DNA of 64,000 nucleotides, from the NCBI GenBank assembly GCA_902729315.2, contig LR746268.1, positions 5,315,501-5,379,500 of the forward strand. Reading direction: 5' to 3'. Of this stretch, positions 45,391 to 58,582 are shown piece after piece (within the stretch, counting starts at the first letter, position 1; each line of letters begins with the position of its first letter). Both the position numbers and the translations under genes were made by a program. The DNA is from Spirodela intermedia. Taxonomy: Eukaryota > Streptophyta > Magnoliopsida > Alismatales > Araceae. The notes beneath the pieces are model-generated. The model made no database searches, was not told the origin of the DNA, and saw only the letters and a program-made list of their open reading frames with translations.

Positions 45391-48300
45391 TGATGATGAC
45401 AAATAGTTATAAAGATTAATTAATAAGATTAAATATCATGTTCAAATACAATTCAATATAATACTATTAAATGTTCATGTGAGAATTCATTATACATACT
45501 TTATGTTAGTTATGTTAAATTTATTTATTTGCTTAATTTGATCCTAAGAAATTATCATGTTTTTATATTGTTGTGGAATTTTTAATATTTACATAGCATG
45601 CCAAAGTGAGAAAGTAATGATAAGTACATCATAATCAATGAGACAACAAGAAGTAAATTATGGGTATAAAAGCTTACTCAGTCGAATCTGATTTCTAGAT
45701 ATTAAATAATATATTTTTAAAATTATTTTAGATATCTTGAATCACTAAAATCATGATTATAAATATGGAGATCATGATTTAAGCTGTTAATCTGATGATC
45801 ATATTTTACTTGGCGTGATTCAAATAAGATTTGATTGCTCAATCGCCCTCTTATCAAGATATATATTGTATGTCATGGTTTAATGATATTGAATTGTTAT
45901 CGATCTTTGATTGTATCAATACGATTTGAAGAATTATAATGTAGTTTAAAGGAATCATGTATTTACTTCTCTTTAGTATATCCAAGCTTATAAAAGACAT
46001 TTTGTATTAGTTTTCTAGCTGTTTGAATTTTTATCATTTACAGAAATATTACAATTGTTAGACAATAGAAAATAGGATGAAACTTCAAATCCTTTGTTTC
46101 TAAATTAGAGCTGAATGCCTATCTTTAACCTTTCTAAACTTCAAGAGGTTTATCTTATTTTTTCCGTAAAAAAATCTGAGAAAATTGTGAAATCTTTGTC
46201 AACTGATCAAACTGCATCAAGGCACTCAGAACATTACTCAAGCATTTGTTGTCAATCTCAACTATTTCAAAGGAGCAACGTCTTCCATCTTCAGTCATCA
46301 TCCCTACAAGAAGAGAACAATAAATATCATGTTTTAATCATCATCTTCTTCATTAATATTTCGGATGCACTTTAAATCAGTATTATCTTCTAGAAATCAT
46401 CCCATGTTGAAATCTTAATCATTTGTAGTGGGATAAATGTGATACCAAGGAAGTTGAGCCTAATTAATCAACGATTTTGGTTAGATAATCACATGTAGTG
46501 GAACCTAAGAATAGTTCTATTCTTGGAGAGTGAACATAAGTAGTTGGCCAAACGACTATTAAAACATAGTGTGTTCTAAATGAAGTGAAAATCCACACAT
46601 ATGTTATCCTAGGGGAACATGAAAAGTTTGAGAGAGGTTTATATAGGAATGAAATAGAAAATAATAGATCAACTCAACCCATCCCCTTCTTGATCTTAGT
46701 GTAGGCCAAAACCCAACAAGTGGCATCAAAGTCTACCTCTATACATAAGAAATAAATTTCTTCAAAGAGTAGATCCAGTGGCCAGCACATCAAAAGATAG
46801 AACACATATCTGAGCTTAATATATAGACCACCATCACTCAATGTCAAATTATGTTTTGTGGATGAATAAAATGGAGAGTTTCATCTAAGGATTAGATTAT
46901 CAATAATGGGAAATCATCATAGATGGACTATTAGAAGTAAATAAGGATGCACCTATATAACAAAAAAAAAAATCATTCCATAAATATTAGAGCTAAAAAT
47001 AAATTGGTTAGAGTGTTAGATACAAAAGAACTTAATAGGGTATTGACTTCTGAATCTAGAAAAGAAATTTGTGCTAGACTACAGGTTACTTATGAAGTTG
47101 AGATAGAAAATATAATAAAAAAGGTTGTAGAGTTAGAGTCAAAAGAGGCAATATACAACTCTATAGAAATTATTAATGTGAGCGATATGAAGAAAGACAT
47201 GCTTCATGACCACCAAATTAGAGACAAATGACTTATATGATGAATAAACGTTAAGAAAATATTTTTTTGAAATACCTTCTGAATCTTATAGTGATCTTAC
47301 ATGGCAAAAGGCTAGTCATGAAAAATCTAGAAAATAAATCATAGAGGTGAAGGAACAAATGAAAACAACATATGAACAATTTGACACAAATTAGAAATAC
47401 ATGGATATTCATAAATGTAAAATAGAAGAGTTGGCTAATGAAAATAGTCAGCTGAAGTTAAAGCTAGAAAACCTTAAGAGAGATGCATGTGCTGAAAAGA
47501 TTGAAACTAGAGAGAAAACATTAGATAAAGGAAAAGTAAATTTTCGAGAATTATTCTATAAAACTTGATGATATCCAATGAAAATTAGAAGAGTTGATAG
47601 GAACTCAACATAGATATGTGAATAAAAGAGAAATATGATATATTGAATGATGCAGTTTAGTCGTTGTATAATAAGTTCTACAAATTGAAATTTGATTTGA
47701 AAATATTAAATATTAAATTTTAAAAATATTTTATAAAAATAGATTAATTATAATCTAATAAAAGCTCTAACAAAGTGAGAATTTTTTAACTCGATCATGT
47801 GGATATAAGCTAATACCAAGTAAAATCTTAGATTTCTTTCTAAAAGAATGTGATTTTAAAATTGATGAAAAAGATAAATCAAAGCATTAATGTCAAGATG
47901 ATGTTTGCACGTGACGAATGATGATTTAGGTGAAAATAAAGTTCCTCTTAATGATTATTACATAAATGATTGCATATGTTTTAATTGATTAAATTGAGAT
48001 CTATAAATAATAAAAGATTCATAATTGACTAAAGAATACTTTTAAATTTTAAAATCACATAAAATAATATTAAATTAAAAATAAGTAAAATAGAGTTATG
48101 GCATCCTGGCAGTGATCTTTAGAATTCTAAGTAATTGAGAGGATTATCGTAAAATATTTACAACCTCAAAGTCTCTCCTTGAATATAGACAATGTGGGCT
48201 ATCTCTAAATTCCTTTGCAAAGGTTAGAAAATGATGATGGAAGTAGATGAAGCATCTTTGTTGGCTGTCACCCAATGAAGCAGAAGTTTGGCAATAATAG

Positions 48301-48959
48301 GTTCTCCAATGGATGTCACTCGATAGAGGTGAATTTAGCGAAGGTAGAGTACATCTTAAGGAACTCCATCTTTAGCTCTGCATAATAAAAGGAGGTTATT
48401 TATTACATTTGGTATGCTCTAAAGAGGCAACGACTTGCCTCTCAACGGATCATCTTGTTCTCAACAAAGGTGTGTTCGCCAATCAACTAGAGATAATGTT
48501 CTGAATGAATTCGTGATCTTTTTATCCATAATCTATAGTCAGTTGATAATGACACTCTACTAATTGTATTGATAAAATTTTCATTAATGATCAAGCGATT
48601 CTAGTGGTTTGATCATTGACCAACGTGAAGTAGAAAAATCATGATTTAATCAGATAAAAAAAGTAAGTATGATTTTGGTAGGATATGAACCTTCATCAAT
48701 CACCTAGCCACATGAGAGAAGGTTAATTATTATCATAATACCCTTAAAAAGTGTCATCATGGTTGTATTTCATTCTCACAACTCAGGTATTTTTGGCAAT
48801 GATTTTTTAACATGTTCCCATTGAGTTTTAGGCCTTTATTGATTTTACCCCAATGTTTGAGAAAAAAATATGTATGTACCCCTCTCTGTGAGTTTTCTTT
48901 CTTAGAAACAAAATGGTCAATACCATCTTGGGAGAGGGCTAAGTGAGGTGGTCTACCCC

Positions 48960-50801
48960 TGATGTGACTTAGTTGTTGTATAATAAATCGTGTAAATTTA
49001 AATTTTATAAAACTATAAAAATAATAATTTTAAAATATTTAAAAGTATTCTCAACAAGTAAATCAATTATAATTTAATATTTTTTTCTAAAATAGTAAAA
49101 AAAATTCTAAGTCGATTAAGAATGTAATATAATATTGGGTAATATTTTAGAATTTTCCTCAAAGAATATAATTTTTTTATAAATTTTAGATTAAGAAATA
49201 AAAATAAAATATATTTAAAATTTACAAAAAAGAAAAAAAAGGGTGTAAACATCAAGATGGCATCAGCATCTTGACAAATGTGAATTAGGCAAAACTCTAT
49301 TGTCATTCAATAATTTTTATGTAAGTAATTACAGATAATTTAATTAGTCAAATTAAGATCTATAAAAGTCAGAAGAATCATAACTAAATAAAGAATAGTT
49401 CAGAAAGTTGACATCGCACAAATTATCATTAAATGAAGTAAAAATTAAGTTGAAAGCAAGAACGATAGAGTTCTGGCTTATGACAACGATCATCAAAATT
49501 CTACGTGTTCATGAGGGCCATCAAATGATGTTCATGGCCTCAAAGGCTCTCCTTGGACATGGACGACCTGGACATTCACTAGATCTTCTTTCAAAGTCTA
49601 GAAAATGATGGCGTAAGTTAAACTAATTAAAAAATAATAAAACAAAGTTCTAACATCTCGACAGTGATGCATCAGAATCTTGAGTGTTTAGGAGGATTGT
49701 CGTACAACATCCACAGCTTCAAAGGCTCTCCTTAAACAAGGACAAAATGAGCAATCTCTAAATTTTCTTGTGAAATCTAGAGATCAATGAAATGAATTAT
49801 CAAATCATCTCTGACGACTGTCATTCGAGAACAAAAAAATAATGACTTTGTGGCTCATTCTTAAGTTTGCGTAATAAGAGGAGGCTCTTCATCGCATTTG
49901 GTAAGCTCTTAGGATGTGGCGATTCGTCTCCCAGTGGATCGTCCTCTTTTTGACGACAACTTGTTTGTTGATCAATTGGAGATGATTTACTCAATAGATT
50001 CATGATCCTTTTATTGCAAATCGTTTAGTAATTTTAGTAACGATGCTCTGGAAATCACATTAACGAGATTTTTGTCAATGATTGATCGATTCTGACAACT
50101 TAATCATTCACTAACGATATACAAGAAAATTGTGATTTAATTAGATAAGAATATGAGTTTTGGCTCTGGTAAGATTCAAACCCTCGCTGGTCGCTCGCTT
50201 GCATGAGAGAGTGAAATAGGTATGTAAATACCCTTATAAAGTGACATCATTAGGCTAGCTCCTTCTAATAAACAAAGGGTATTTGAGATACAAAAATCAT
50301 AAAATCATTGCGAGGAAGGTGTGACCCGAGTTTAGTCTCACATCGATTATACATCAAATTTTGGGACGAGTATATAATAATACAAGATTTGAAAATCAAT
50401 TAATCCATTTCTCGTGTTTGTACGACCACTTCTTGTCCACGTGCGGCTAGCCACTAGTGACATGGAAAGAGAGTGACGCACACGTGCCCCCATCAGTCCA
50501 TAGCTGCTTGAGCCCTTGCACGAGGCTCTGCCCAAACTATGCTTCGTACCTGCCTATAGGCCTAGCTGGCCAGCAAGTCCCCCCCTTTTTCTATCTTTTT
50601 ATTTTAATTTCTTTTTCTTCATTTATCTCAAAAATATGATTATAAAAATTATATAACTTCACATAATTAGCTAAAACATCATATTAATCAACTGAAAATT
50701 ACTTTTCACAATTTAATATAAATATAAGTCTATTCATAATGAGTTAAGGCTAAAACTATATTATTTATTAATTATAAACTCATGATAATGAAGACTTATC
50801 A
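48960..50801 (-). mobile_element. Solo LTR, family 1, nested
   Basis: 1842 bp, plus strand TGATGTGACTTAG to AAGACTTATCA. A perfect 5-bp target duplication ACCCC lies on both sides (48955-48959 and 50802-50806). It is in the same orientation as the older LTR it interrupts. It carries the USE/TATA module at 50334-50376. Confidence 0.92.
50334..50376 (+). promoter_or_regulatory. snRNA-type USE plus TATA in nested LTR
   Basis: AGTCTCACATCG (50334-50345), one mismatch from the consensus, then exactly 25 nt, then TATATA (50371-50376). As in the LTR at 35641, it runs antisense to the LTR. The T-rich end (cccccctttttctatc) is near 50,580-50,600. Confidence 0.5.
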
Positions 50802-53549
50802 ACCCCACATACACATGTGTACAACCACTCTTTGCCCTACACTCAGTTGGTCGCTAGTGACATCAAAGAGGGAGTGACACACACATACTCTATATGAGTC
50901 TTTAGCACTCAAACCCCTGGCTTGTGGTTCCTCTTACTATATCTCCAACGTACATCTGCACTTATTGGGTTTGTTGTCAGGTCCTAACTAGCTAAGGCCA
51001 TTTTCTCTCTTTTTTATTTTATTTTATTTTCCTTTATTTTATCTCAAAAATATGAATCTAAAAATTATATAAATTCACATAAAATCACATAATTAGCCAC
51101 AATTTCACATTAATTAGCTATAACTATTTCTCAATTTTTTATTATGGGTTAATATGTAAAAGATATTATTAACTAATTATTAATTCATGATAATAGAGAC
51201 TTATTAATGAACAATCTAAAGAAATGATAACTAAAAAACACATCAACTTTACTTATCATATTATGCTGTGCAAAAATAATGAAATGAGTAAAGATATTCA
51301 TGTCTATACATGTCTAGTGATGAAGCACGTCAACTCTAGAAGATTAATGTCAGATATTGCTAAATTCATTGTCGGGAAACAAACAAGATTTAGTCAAACT
51401 TTAAGAGAATATAAGCAAATCTTTAAAACAAGTTACACAATGCTTCAAAAGACAAAAGTATGGAGAAAGCACAAGGATTCTAAGGAGACCAAAACATACA
51501 AAAAAATGGATCCCTAAGAAAATAGCTAGAGATATATTAAGAAGACAAAAGTTCATAGGAGAGTACAAAATAGACCCAAATCAGAAAACTAGGCAAGTTT
51601 GGGTCCCTATTCGGAAATAAAATCCAGATTATATTTGGATTAAATCTAGATTATATTTGGATCCCTATTCCGAAATAAAATCTTATTTATTTTAGGGATC
51701 TCTTCATGTGTGAGAAATATCATTATATCTTGAGAATGAATGCTTGAGGTACATAGATGGAGAGAGAAGGTTGCTTGCCTCATTTATTGGAAAAGGAGGT
51801 GAAGCAGCCTATAAGGAAATAAAATGGAGAATAAAAATAAGATATAAAAACATAAAAATAGATTAAAGTTTATTTTTGTCATGTCTTGAACATAGAAAGT
51901 AATATTGTGATTATTACTATTTTCTAAGAAAAGTCCATGTCACTTATCTTCAAGATCTATTGAAAGCAAATACATTTTGGTTTTATAGATGATTTCAAAA
52001 ATTTAGAGAAAATATGACATAGATAAATACTTTGTTTGTAATATATGTCTTAGAAGCAAACTAGTAAGATAATCACACAAACTAAAGGACATGATCAAAA
52101 CCAGTCAACTTCTAAAATTATTAAAAGACATTTTTCGGACAACATCAAAAGTCAAAACTAAGTGGAAAATGATATGAGTTTATGATCACTTGATGAGCAT
52201 TCTCTTTAGGAAACATAGATGACATTTTTTATGAATTAAGAAAGATCACCAATAGAATAGAAAATAAAATAAATTCATGAACTAAGAGAATCATAGAAGT
52301 GATCACGATGAAAAGTTTACAAATTTAAAATATTTAGAATCTTTGTGAGGACCAAGGAATTAGTCATATTTTGTTGAGAGAAAAACATAAGACATATTCA
52401 TTGGATGTTTCTATGATAGTGATAAGAGTTACAATGACAACTTTAGTTGTTGAGGAAATAATAACTATCAAACTTGTTGAAGGAAATCAGAAATAACTCT
52501 CTACTAAGGAAAAAGAAGAACTATTAGAAAATAAACTCCAGAAAGTTTCAATTAATGATAATACATGACTTCTAAATTAGAGAAAAATCTTGAGAAGTGA
52601 CTCGTATGAGAAAATGAATATATGTTTTGAGCTGTCCAACAAATAGACTTTAAGGAAGCCAAGAAAGGAACACATATATGATCTATATTGAAAAATACAA
52701 AAAACTTAAACATATTGATATTTAAAATTCAATTAAAGGACATTGAAGAAGTACTAGAAGATGAAAATTAGATTGAATACATGATTGAGGAATTAAATCA
52801 ATGTTAAGAAAAGGAAGATCTGAAGATCATTGAAAGATCTGAAATGTCTATCATAAGAGCTATAGATGTTCAAGAATGAACTAAAAGTAAAAAAAGAAAT
52901 TTTCGATATAATATATGGTCTAGTTGAGAAATTGAGATGTAATCACAAATTTATCCGCATGTAGAATCTATAAAAGTTTTATCTCATATCAAAAAATGTG
53001 TAGACAATATTTCCCAATAGTGAAATCAAAAAAGAAGTATATATGTGAGTTAATCACCTAGTTTTACAAATTTAGAATATCGTGATCATGTCTTGAAATT
53101 ATCTAAAGCCTTATATGATCCTTAAGTTTTGAGAGCTTGGCATGAAAGATTGACATGTATAATATTAGAAGATAGATCTAATGGAGTAAGTATTGATACT
53201 ACTATACTAATAAAAAAATGGTGAACATAAACATGTGGCTTAAGTATATGAAAAGAAATTTCTTTTTCAGGTATTTAGATGAAAATTCATGTACTGAATT
53301 TTTCAGAGATCATAAATTTTTTTGAAATGAGTATGCTGAGTAAACTTAACTATTTCTAAAGATCAAAAATGAACTATCAGGAAAACCTAATTGTTCAAGA
53401 AGACTTGAAAAGAAAATTCTTATGAATAGTATGATCAAAATTGATGTTGATGACAATAGAAAATTTATACATTAGAAACTTGTAGATACATGAAAGGATT
53501 CATTTTTTATTCAACCTTTATTGATGTTGTGATGACATTTTGCATCCAA

Positions 53550-54560
53550 GAAAACTACTGCAAAAATTTTACAATGTGGTTTTTTTTTGGCCTACTATGT
53601 TTAAGAATTCATATGATTTTTTTAAGACTTATTTGAAGTGTCAAATTGCAACCAACATAAGTAAGAAACATTTCATGCCTTTACAACTAATTATTGAGGT
53701 TGAAATTTTTGATTTATGAGACATAAATTTTATGGAACCATTTCTCTTATCTAATGGTCATAAATACATCTTAATGGTTGTTGATTATTTTTCTAAGTGG
53801 ATAGAGGCTATCTCTAATAGAACAAATGTTCATAAGATAGTACTTAAATTTATTGTGCAGCATATATTTTCACATTTTGGTTGTCCAAGAGCCATAATTA
53901 GCGATAGTAGATCGTATTTTAATAACTATCATTTTAGGAACTTACTTAAGAAATATGGTGTGCAGCACAAGATGACCACATCCTATCACCCACAAGCCAA
54001 CAATCAAATTGAAGTCACAAATTGAGAAATCAATTTTTTTACAAAAAATTGTTAGACATGATGGTAAAGATTGGGTAAGTAGACTTCCTGATGCATCATG
54101 GGCATATAGAACAACCTATAAAAATCTTATGGGAATGTCCCCATATAAACTGATTTTTAGTAAAGTTTGTCACTTATCGGTTGAAATTGAACATAGAGTT
54201 AATTGGGCAATCAAAAATCTCAATTATCTTAAGATGATGCATGGAAGAACAAGATTCTACAAATTTAGAAGTTACAAGAATTACGAAATGAGGCTTAAAA
54301 AAAATCAGTGATTTATAAAGATAAACTTAAAACTTTTCATGATAGGCACTTGAATCGTAATCAATAATTTGAAAATTAGAAAGTTTGCCTATACAACTCA
54401 CGCCTGAAATTATTTCTAGAGAAACTTAAATCAAGGTGGGATGGATCTTTCATTGTTATTAAATGTTTTGATTGTGGATTAGTTTTAATTACAAATCCTA
54501 AGATAAGCCAGCAGTTTAAAGTGAATGGGCAAAGACTCAAACCATACATAGAGCAAGAGT
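53550..54560 (+). pseudogene. Gypsy integrase remnant
   Basis: The zinc-finger end reads KCQIATNISKKHFMPLQ with the frame shifting. The catalytic core from 53,732 shows VDYFSKWIEA (first Asp), AIISDSRSYF (second Asp) and YHPQANNQIEV (Glu region), i.e. the D,D,E pattern. A stop follows EVTN at about 54,024. The next frame continues with DWVSRLPDASWAYRTTYK and MGMSPYKLIF. The C-terminal GPY/F-like part ([23 protein letters not shown]) is visible to about 54,560 in broken frames. Confidence 0.88.
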
Positions 54561-55090
54561 AACATTCTCCAGACAACTCTCTTCAACTGCAAGATCTGCC
54601 ACCATCTCAAACCTCCCATTGACAACATCTTGGTCACTAAATTGATAGTATTGAGATTTTAATATAACCACCTTTTTATTCAGTGACTTCTCTTCTTTTC
54701 AATCTTCTTTTGTAGTTATCTTTTAATGCAGATGGAGTACACAGATGGATTCAATACACACTCATGGTAATAGGGTGATGCATATATTGCACAACAGCAA
54801 CAAATACAACATAGATTGCATTACTTAGTTTACACCTTCTTTCTCTAAATTCATTTTTCTTATGCACTAGGGACAATGTATGAATTAAGTTGGGGGGTGA
54901 GAAGATAAATTTTTTATAGTATGCACTCAGAATATTATGAATGCACATATTTTTGAATTTATCTTATAGTTTCACTATAGAAAGACTCAATCAAAATAGC
55001 ACAATTCAGATTATCATATTGTTCAATCTCCATACTCACAGACTTGTTTTCATTAAATGAGTGTTAAAAAGAGAGATCATGTTAAGTAGT

Positions 55091-56268
55091 TGATAAGTCT
55101 TCATTATCATGAGTTAATAATTAATAAATAATATATTTTTATCCTTAACTCATGATAAATAGACTTAAATTTATGTTAAATTGTGAAAAGTTTTCAATTG
55201 ATTAATGTGAATTTTTGGCTAATTATGTGATTTTATACGAATTTATATGATTTTTATAATCCTATTTTTAAGATAAATAAAGAAAAAGAAATAAAAATAA
55301 AAAAATAAAAAAAGAGGGGACCCACCAACCAGCCAAGCCCACAAGCAAGTCGAAAGCACAATCAGAAGAAGCCGCGAGCAGGGATTTGAGCGGCTGTGAA
55401 CCGATGGGGCCACATATTAGCCACTCTCCTTCCACGTCACTAATGGCCAGCCAACTTTGGGACAACGACATGAGATAGAAAAGGACTCATTGCTTATAGA
55501 TGTGATATTATTATATATTCGCCCAAAACTTTGGCATACAACTGATATGAGACTAAACTCACATCACACCTTCTCTTAGAATAATTTAGAAGATTTTAAT
55601 ACCTAAAAGAGTACTTATTTTAATCTCTCTCATGCAGGCAGGTGACTAGTGCAGGTTCGAATCTTACTAGAACCAAAACTCATATTTTTATCTAATTAAA
55701 TTGCGACTTTTCTACATATCACTAGTGAAGGATTAATCTACCAGAATCGCTCGATCATTAGTAAAAATCTCATCGATGTGATTCGTGGAACATTCTTACT
55801 AAAATTGTTAAACGATTCACGATAAAAAGATTACGAATATATCGAGTAAAACATCTCGATTGATTGTCGAACAAGTCATCGTCGGAAAGAAGACAATCTG
55901 CTAAAAAACGAGTCACCATTTCTTAAGAGCGTACCAGATGCGATGAAGAGCCTCCTCTTGCTATGCAGACCTAAAGATGAAGCTCCCTAACACACACTCC
56001 ATCTTCATCTAGCTCCTCTCTCTTGGGTGACAGTCACCAGAGAGTAACAAAGTCACTGTTTTTCCACTTTGCCAAATAATAGTCACTAGAGATGATTCAA
56101 CGACTCATTTTATTGACTTGAAAAATTATCACTATTTTTAAAACTTTTATTAAATTATAATTAATATATTTATTTATAAATATTTATAAATATCTGAAAA
56201 TTAGTATTTTTGTAATTTTATAAATTTTAAATTTATATAATTTACTATACAATGACTAAGTCATGTGA
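55091..56268 (+). mobile_element. Solo LTR, family 1, nested in Athila-like element
   Basis: 1178 bp, TGATAAGTCTTC to GTCATGTGA (terminal CA mutated to GA). Perfect target duplication GTAGT (55086-55090 and 56269-56273). It is shorter than other copies and heavily C-to-T/G-to-A decayed relative to the copy at 35641. USE remnant AGTCTCATATCA (minus, 55554-55543) with TATATA 25 nt away (55517-55512). Confidence 0.9.
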
Positions 56269-57116
56269 GTAGTGTTTTACATATTCATGACCATGAGTTT
56301 GTAGTAAATAAATTTAATTTTTTTAATTCAAAATACTTCTATTTTTGTCATAGAATTAGTTCAAGTTACTTGATTTTCTAGCTAAAAATATCTTATGATT
56401 TAAATCATGAGTTGAAGGAAGATCACTCAACACTTTTATGCTCATATAGAAATTAGTAGAATGTGAGCCTCTAAAGTATAAATATTTACATTCAAACTTT
56501 TAAGAAATATTTGGAGAAAAGCTACCTTAGCATTCATACAAAAAAAAAAGATTTTTTGCACAAATTGAAGCCCAAATACAAATAAAAGAGGAATTTTCCT
56601 CTTTGTCCCGTGGAGCTTCCACATGTGAGACTAAGACAAGTATTACTTTATTTTGGAAAAAGCTATTTGCACAACACATGTGTCATATTCAATAAGTTGT
56701 AGTGATATGAGTTAAACTCAAATTCTAAAATCTATTGGTGATATTTGGCTAGTGAAAAGAGTAGATGAATTGATAACTAGACAATTTAGTTGTTGAGATT
56801 GAAAAAAAATGAGTCAATTTAAACTCTACTTGATCGTGATTCATAAATGTCTAATGGAATCAATATGAGGGTTCATTCCCTTAGGTGGACCCAAGAGGAG
56901 GAAGAAGAGGGAGGAGAAGCGGCCACGTCACCCATGCACCCATTCTCCCCTAAGGAAGGCGTTTCTCCCTCCAAGAGACACCGCTTGGCATCCTTTAGGA
57001 GGGGACGCCTCTAACTACCTTCCTCTATTTCTTATAAATACTCAAACTCAAGAATAGTGGAAAAAAGAAGTTGAAATTGAACTTGGAATTATGAAGATTC
57101 GTGTTATCCCTCTCAC

Positions 57117-57253
57117 CTCTTGGATTAGGGGTTCCTTCTCCCTCATTCGCCTCTTAGATTAGGGGTTCCTATTCTCTTTTGCTCGTCTCTTGGATTAAGG
57201 GTATCTTCTTCTTCTCGCCCTCTTGGATCAGAGGGACCTCTATCCTTCTCTTC
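57117..57253. repeat. Minisatellite of about 34 bp (array 1)
   Basis: Four units starting ctcttggatt or ctcttagatt at 57117, 57151, 57187 and 57220 (spacing 34, 36, 33). Unit body is attaggggttcc plus a pyrimidine-rich tail. Confidence 0.8.
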
Positions 57254-57390
57254 TCCCACCACGCCGTCCTTCCATCTCGTCGTCATCCACTTGTCCACGT
57301 TCTGCCTCCTAGCTGTCTGCCCCGTCGCCGTTGTTCTGCCTTCTAGCCATCCGGCTTGTCACCAAACCCACCTTTCTTTCTTCTCCCACT

Positions 57391-57661
57391 GTCACCGCCA
57401 TTCTGCCTCATCACCACCCGATCCGTCACCGCCATTCTGCCTCATCACCACCCGATCTGTCACCGCCGTTCTGCCTCCTCGCCGTCCGACCCGTCACCGC
57501 CGTTCTACCTCCTCGCCGTCTGACCCGTTACCGCCGTTCCGCCTCCCGCCGTCCGCCCCGTTGCCTTTGTCCCGCCTCCTCGCCATCCACCCCGTCGCCG
57601 CCGTTCCGCCTGCTCGCCGTCCGCCCCATCGCCAGCCTGTCGCCGCCATTAGACCCCTTTC
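57391..57661. repeat. 34-bp GC-rich minisatellite (array 2)
   Basis: About eight units starting gtcaccgcc, gttaccgcc or gtcgccgcc at 57391, 57425, 57459, 57493, 57527, 57560, 57594 and 57628: spacing 34 except one of 33. It lies in an otherwise AT-rich element interior. Because 34 is not a multiple of three, the repeat reads through all frames. This explains the long Pro/Ser/Arg-rich open frames at 57291-57728 and 57331-58122, which are not genes. Confidence 0.9.
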
Positions 57662-58582
57662 CGGCCGTCCTATCGTCGCAAAACCCTCTTCCCTTCTTTC
57701 TCTCACTGTCGCCACCTACCGACTTTAGCCTCCCTTCTCGACGAAATCACTCTCTCCTCTTTCCCGCCGTCACCACGTACCCCCCTCATTTTCTCTCTTT
57801 CTCTCTTTCTTCTCTCTCCCGTCGTCGCCACATACCCCCCCTCATTTTCTCTCTCTCTCTCGCCGACGCCCTCTCATTCTGCCCCTCTTTTCTCCCTCCA
57901 CCTTTTCTTTTCTTTTCATCATTATTTTATTATTTCTCCTCACTTTTGGACCTCATTTTTATCCTACAGTCCAAACAGCCCATTCACTTCAAACCACACC
58001 AATCCACTACTTGGTACGAACCATTCAATCTAAACCTTGAAAAATCTCTGACAGAGCTTGTTGAACTCAAACCAATAAGAATTTTCAAGATATCAAAAAT
58101 CTCTATTGCAAAGGTGTGTTGATTTTTAAATTACTTGTGAAGTTGGTCATTGTTTTTAAATCTTTGTTCTTAGAATTTCTGAGATTCATAAGATAGCCAC
58201 CTTTGTGCAAACGATTGATGGTCCTAACCCTAGTTGAGAAGCCTTCATTAATTCATTGAATTAGATAACCTACTAGGTAACTAATGATCCTAATTCTCCT
58301 AAAAATATGTGATCATCTAAATATTAGGCCATCAAAGTTCTAATTTTAATCAACTTTAAAGATTAATGTGTAGCTCTTTTTAAAGAGATCTATTCTGGCC
58401 CCTTGTCTCGCATCAATGTCTTAACATGAGTAGGTGAAACTCTCCAATGAAGATTTATGAAATGATATGCAAGTTAGTTGATGTGTTGGGTAAATGTCAA
58501 TATGGATTTTTGTTAAATTACCATGTAGGAACTTGAAGCATTTTCTTGCTAAGAGTCTAATAATAACTTAAGTTGGGGGGTG

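Larger units (their letters stand above)
47648..51206 (-). mobile_element. Old solo LTR, family 1, split by a younger family-1 solo LTR
   Basis: On the plus strand it starts TGATGCAGTTTAGTCGTTG, the complement of the family 3' end, and finishes GACTTATTA, the complement of the 5' end. Removing the nested insertion (48960-50801 plus one target duplication) leaves about 1.7 kb, close to the other copies. Flanks are TTGAA (47643-47647) and ATGAA (51207-51211), a 4-of-5 target duplication. The uninterrupted homologous site in unit A is near 29,955. Confidence 0.8.

Noticed and set aside
57391-57661. Regularly spaced repeats resembling a CRISPR array
   Set aside because: Repeats are directly adjacent with no unique spacers, and the genome is plant. 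It is a minisatellite.
57331-58122. 263-aa Pro/Ser/Arg-rich open frame
   Set aside because: It is generated by the 34-bp minisatellite, which is stop-free in several frames. No domain seen.
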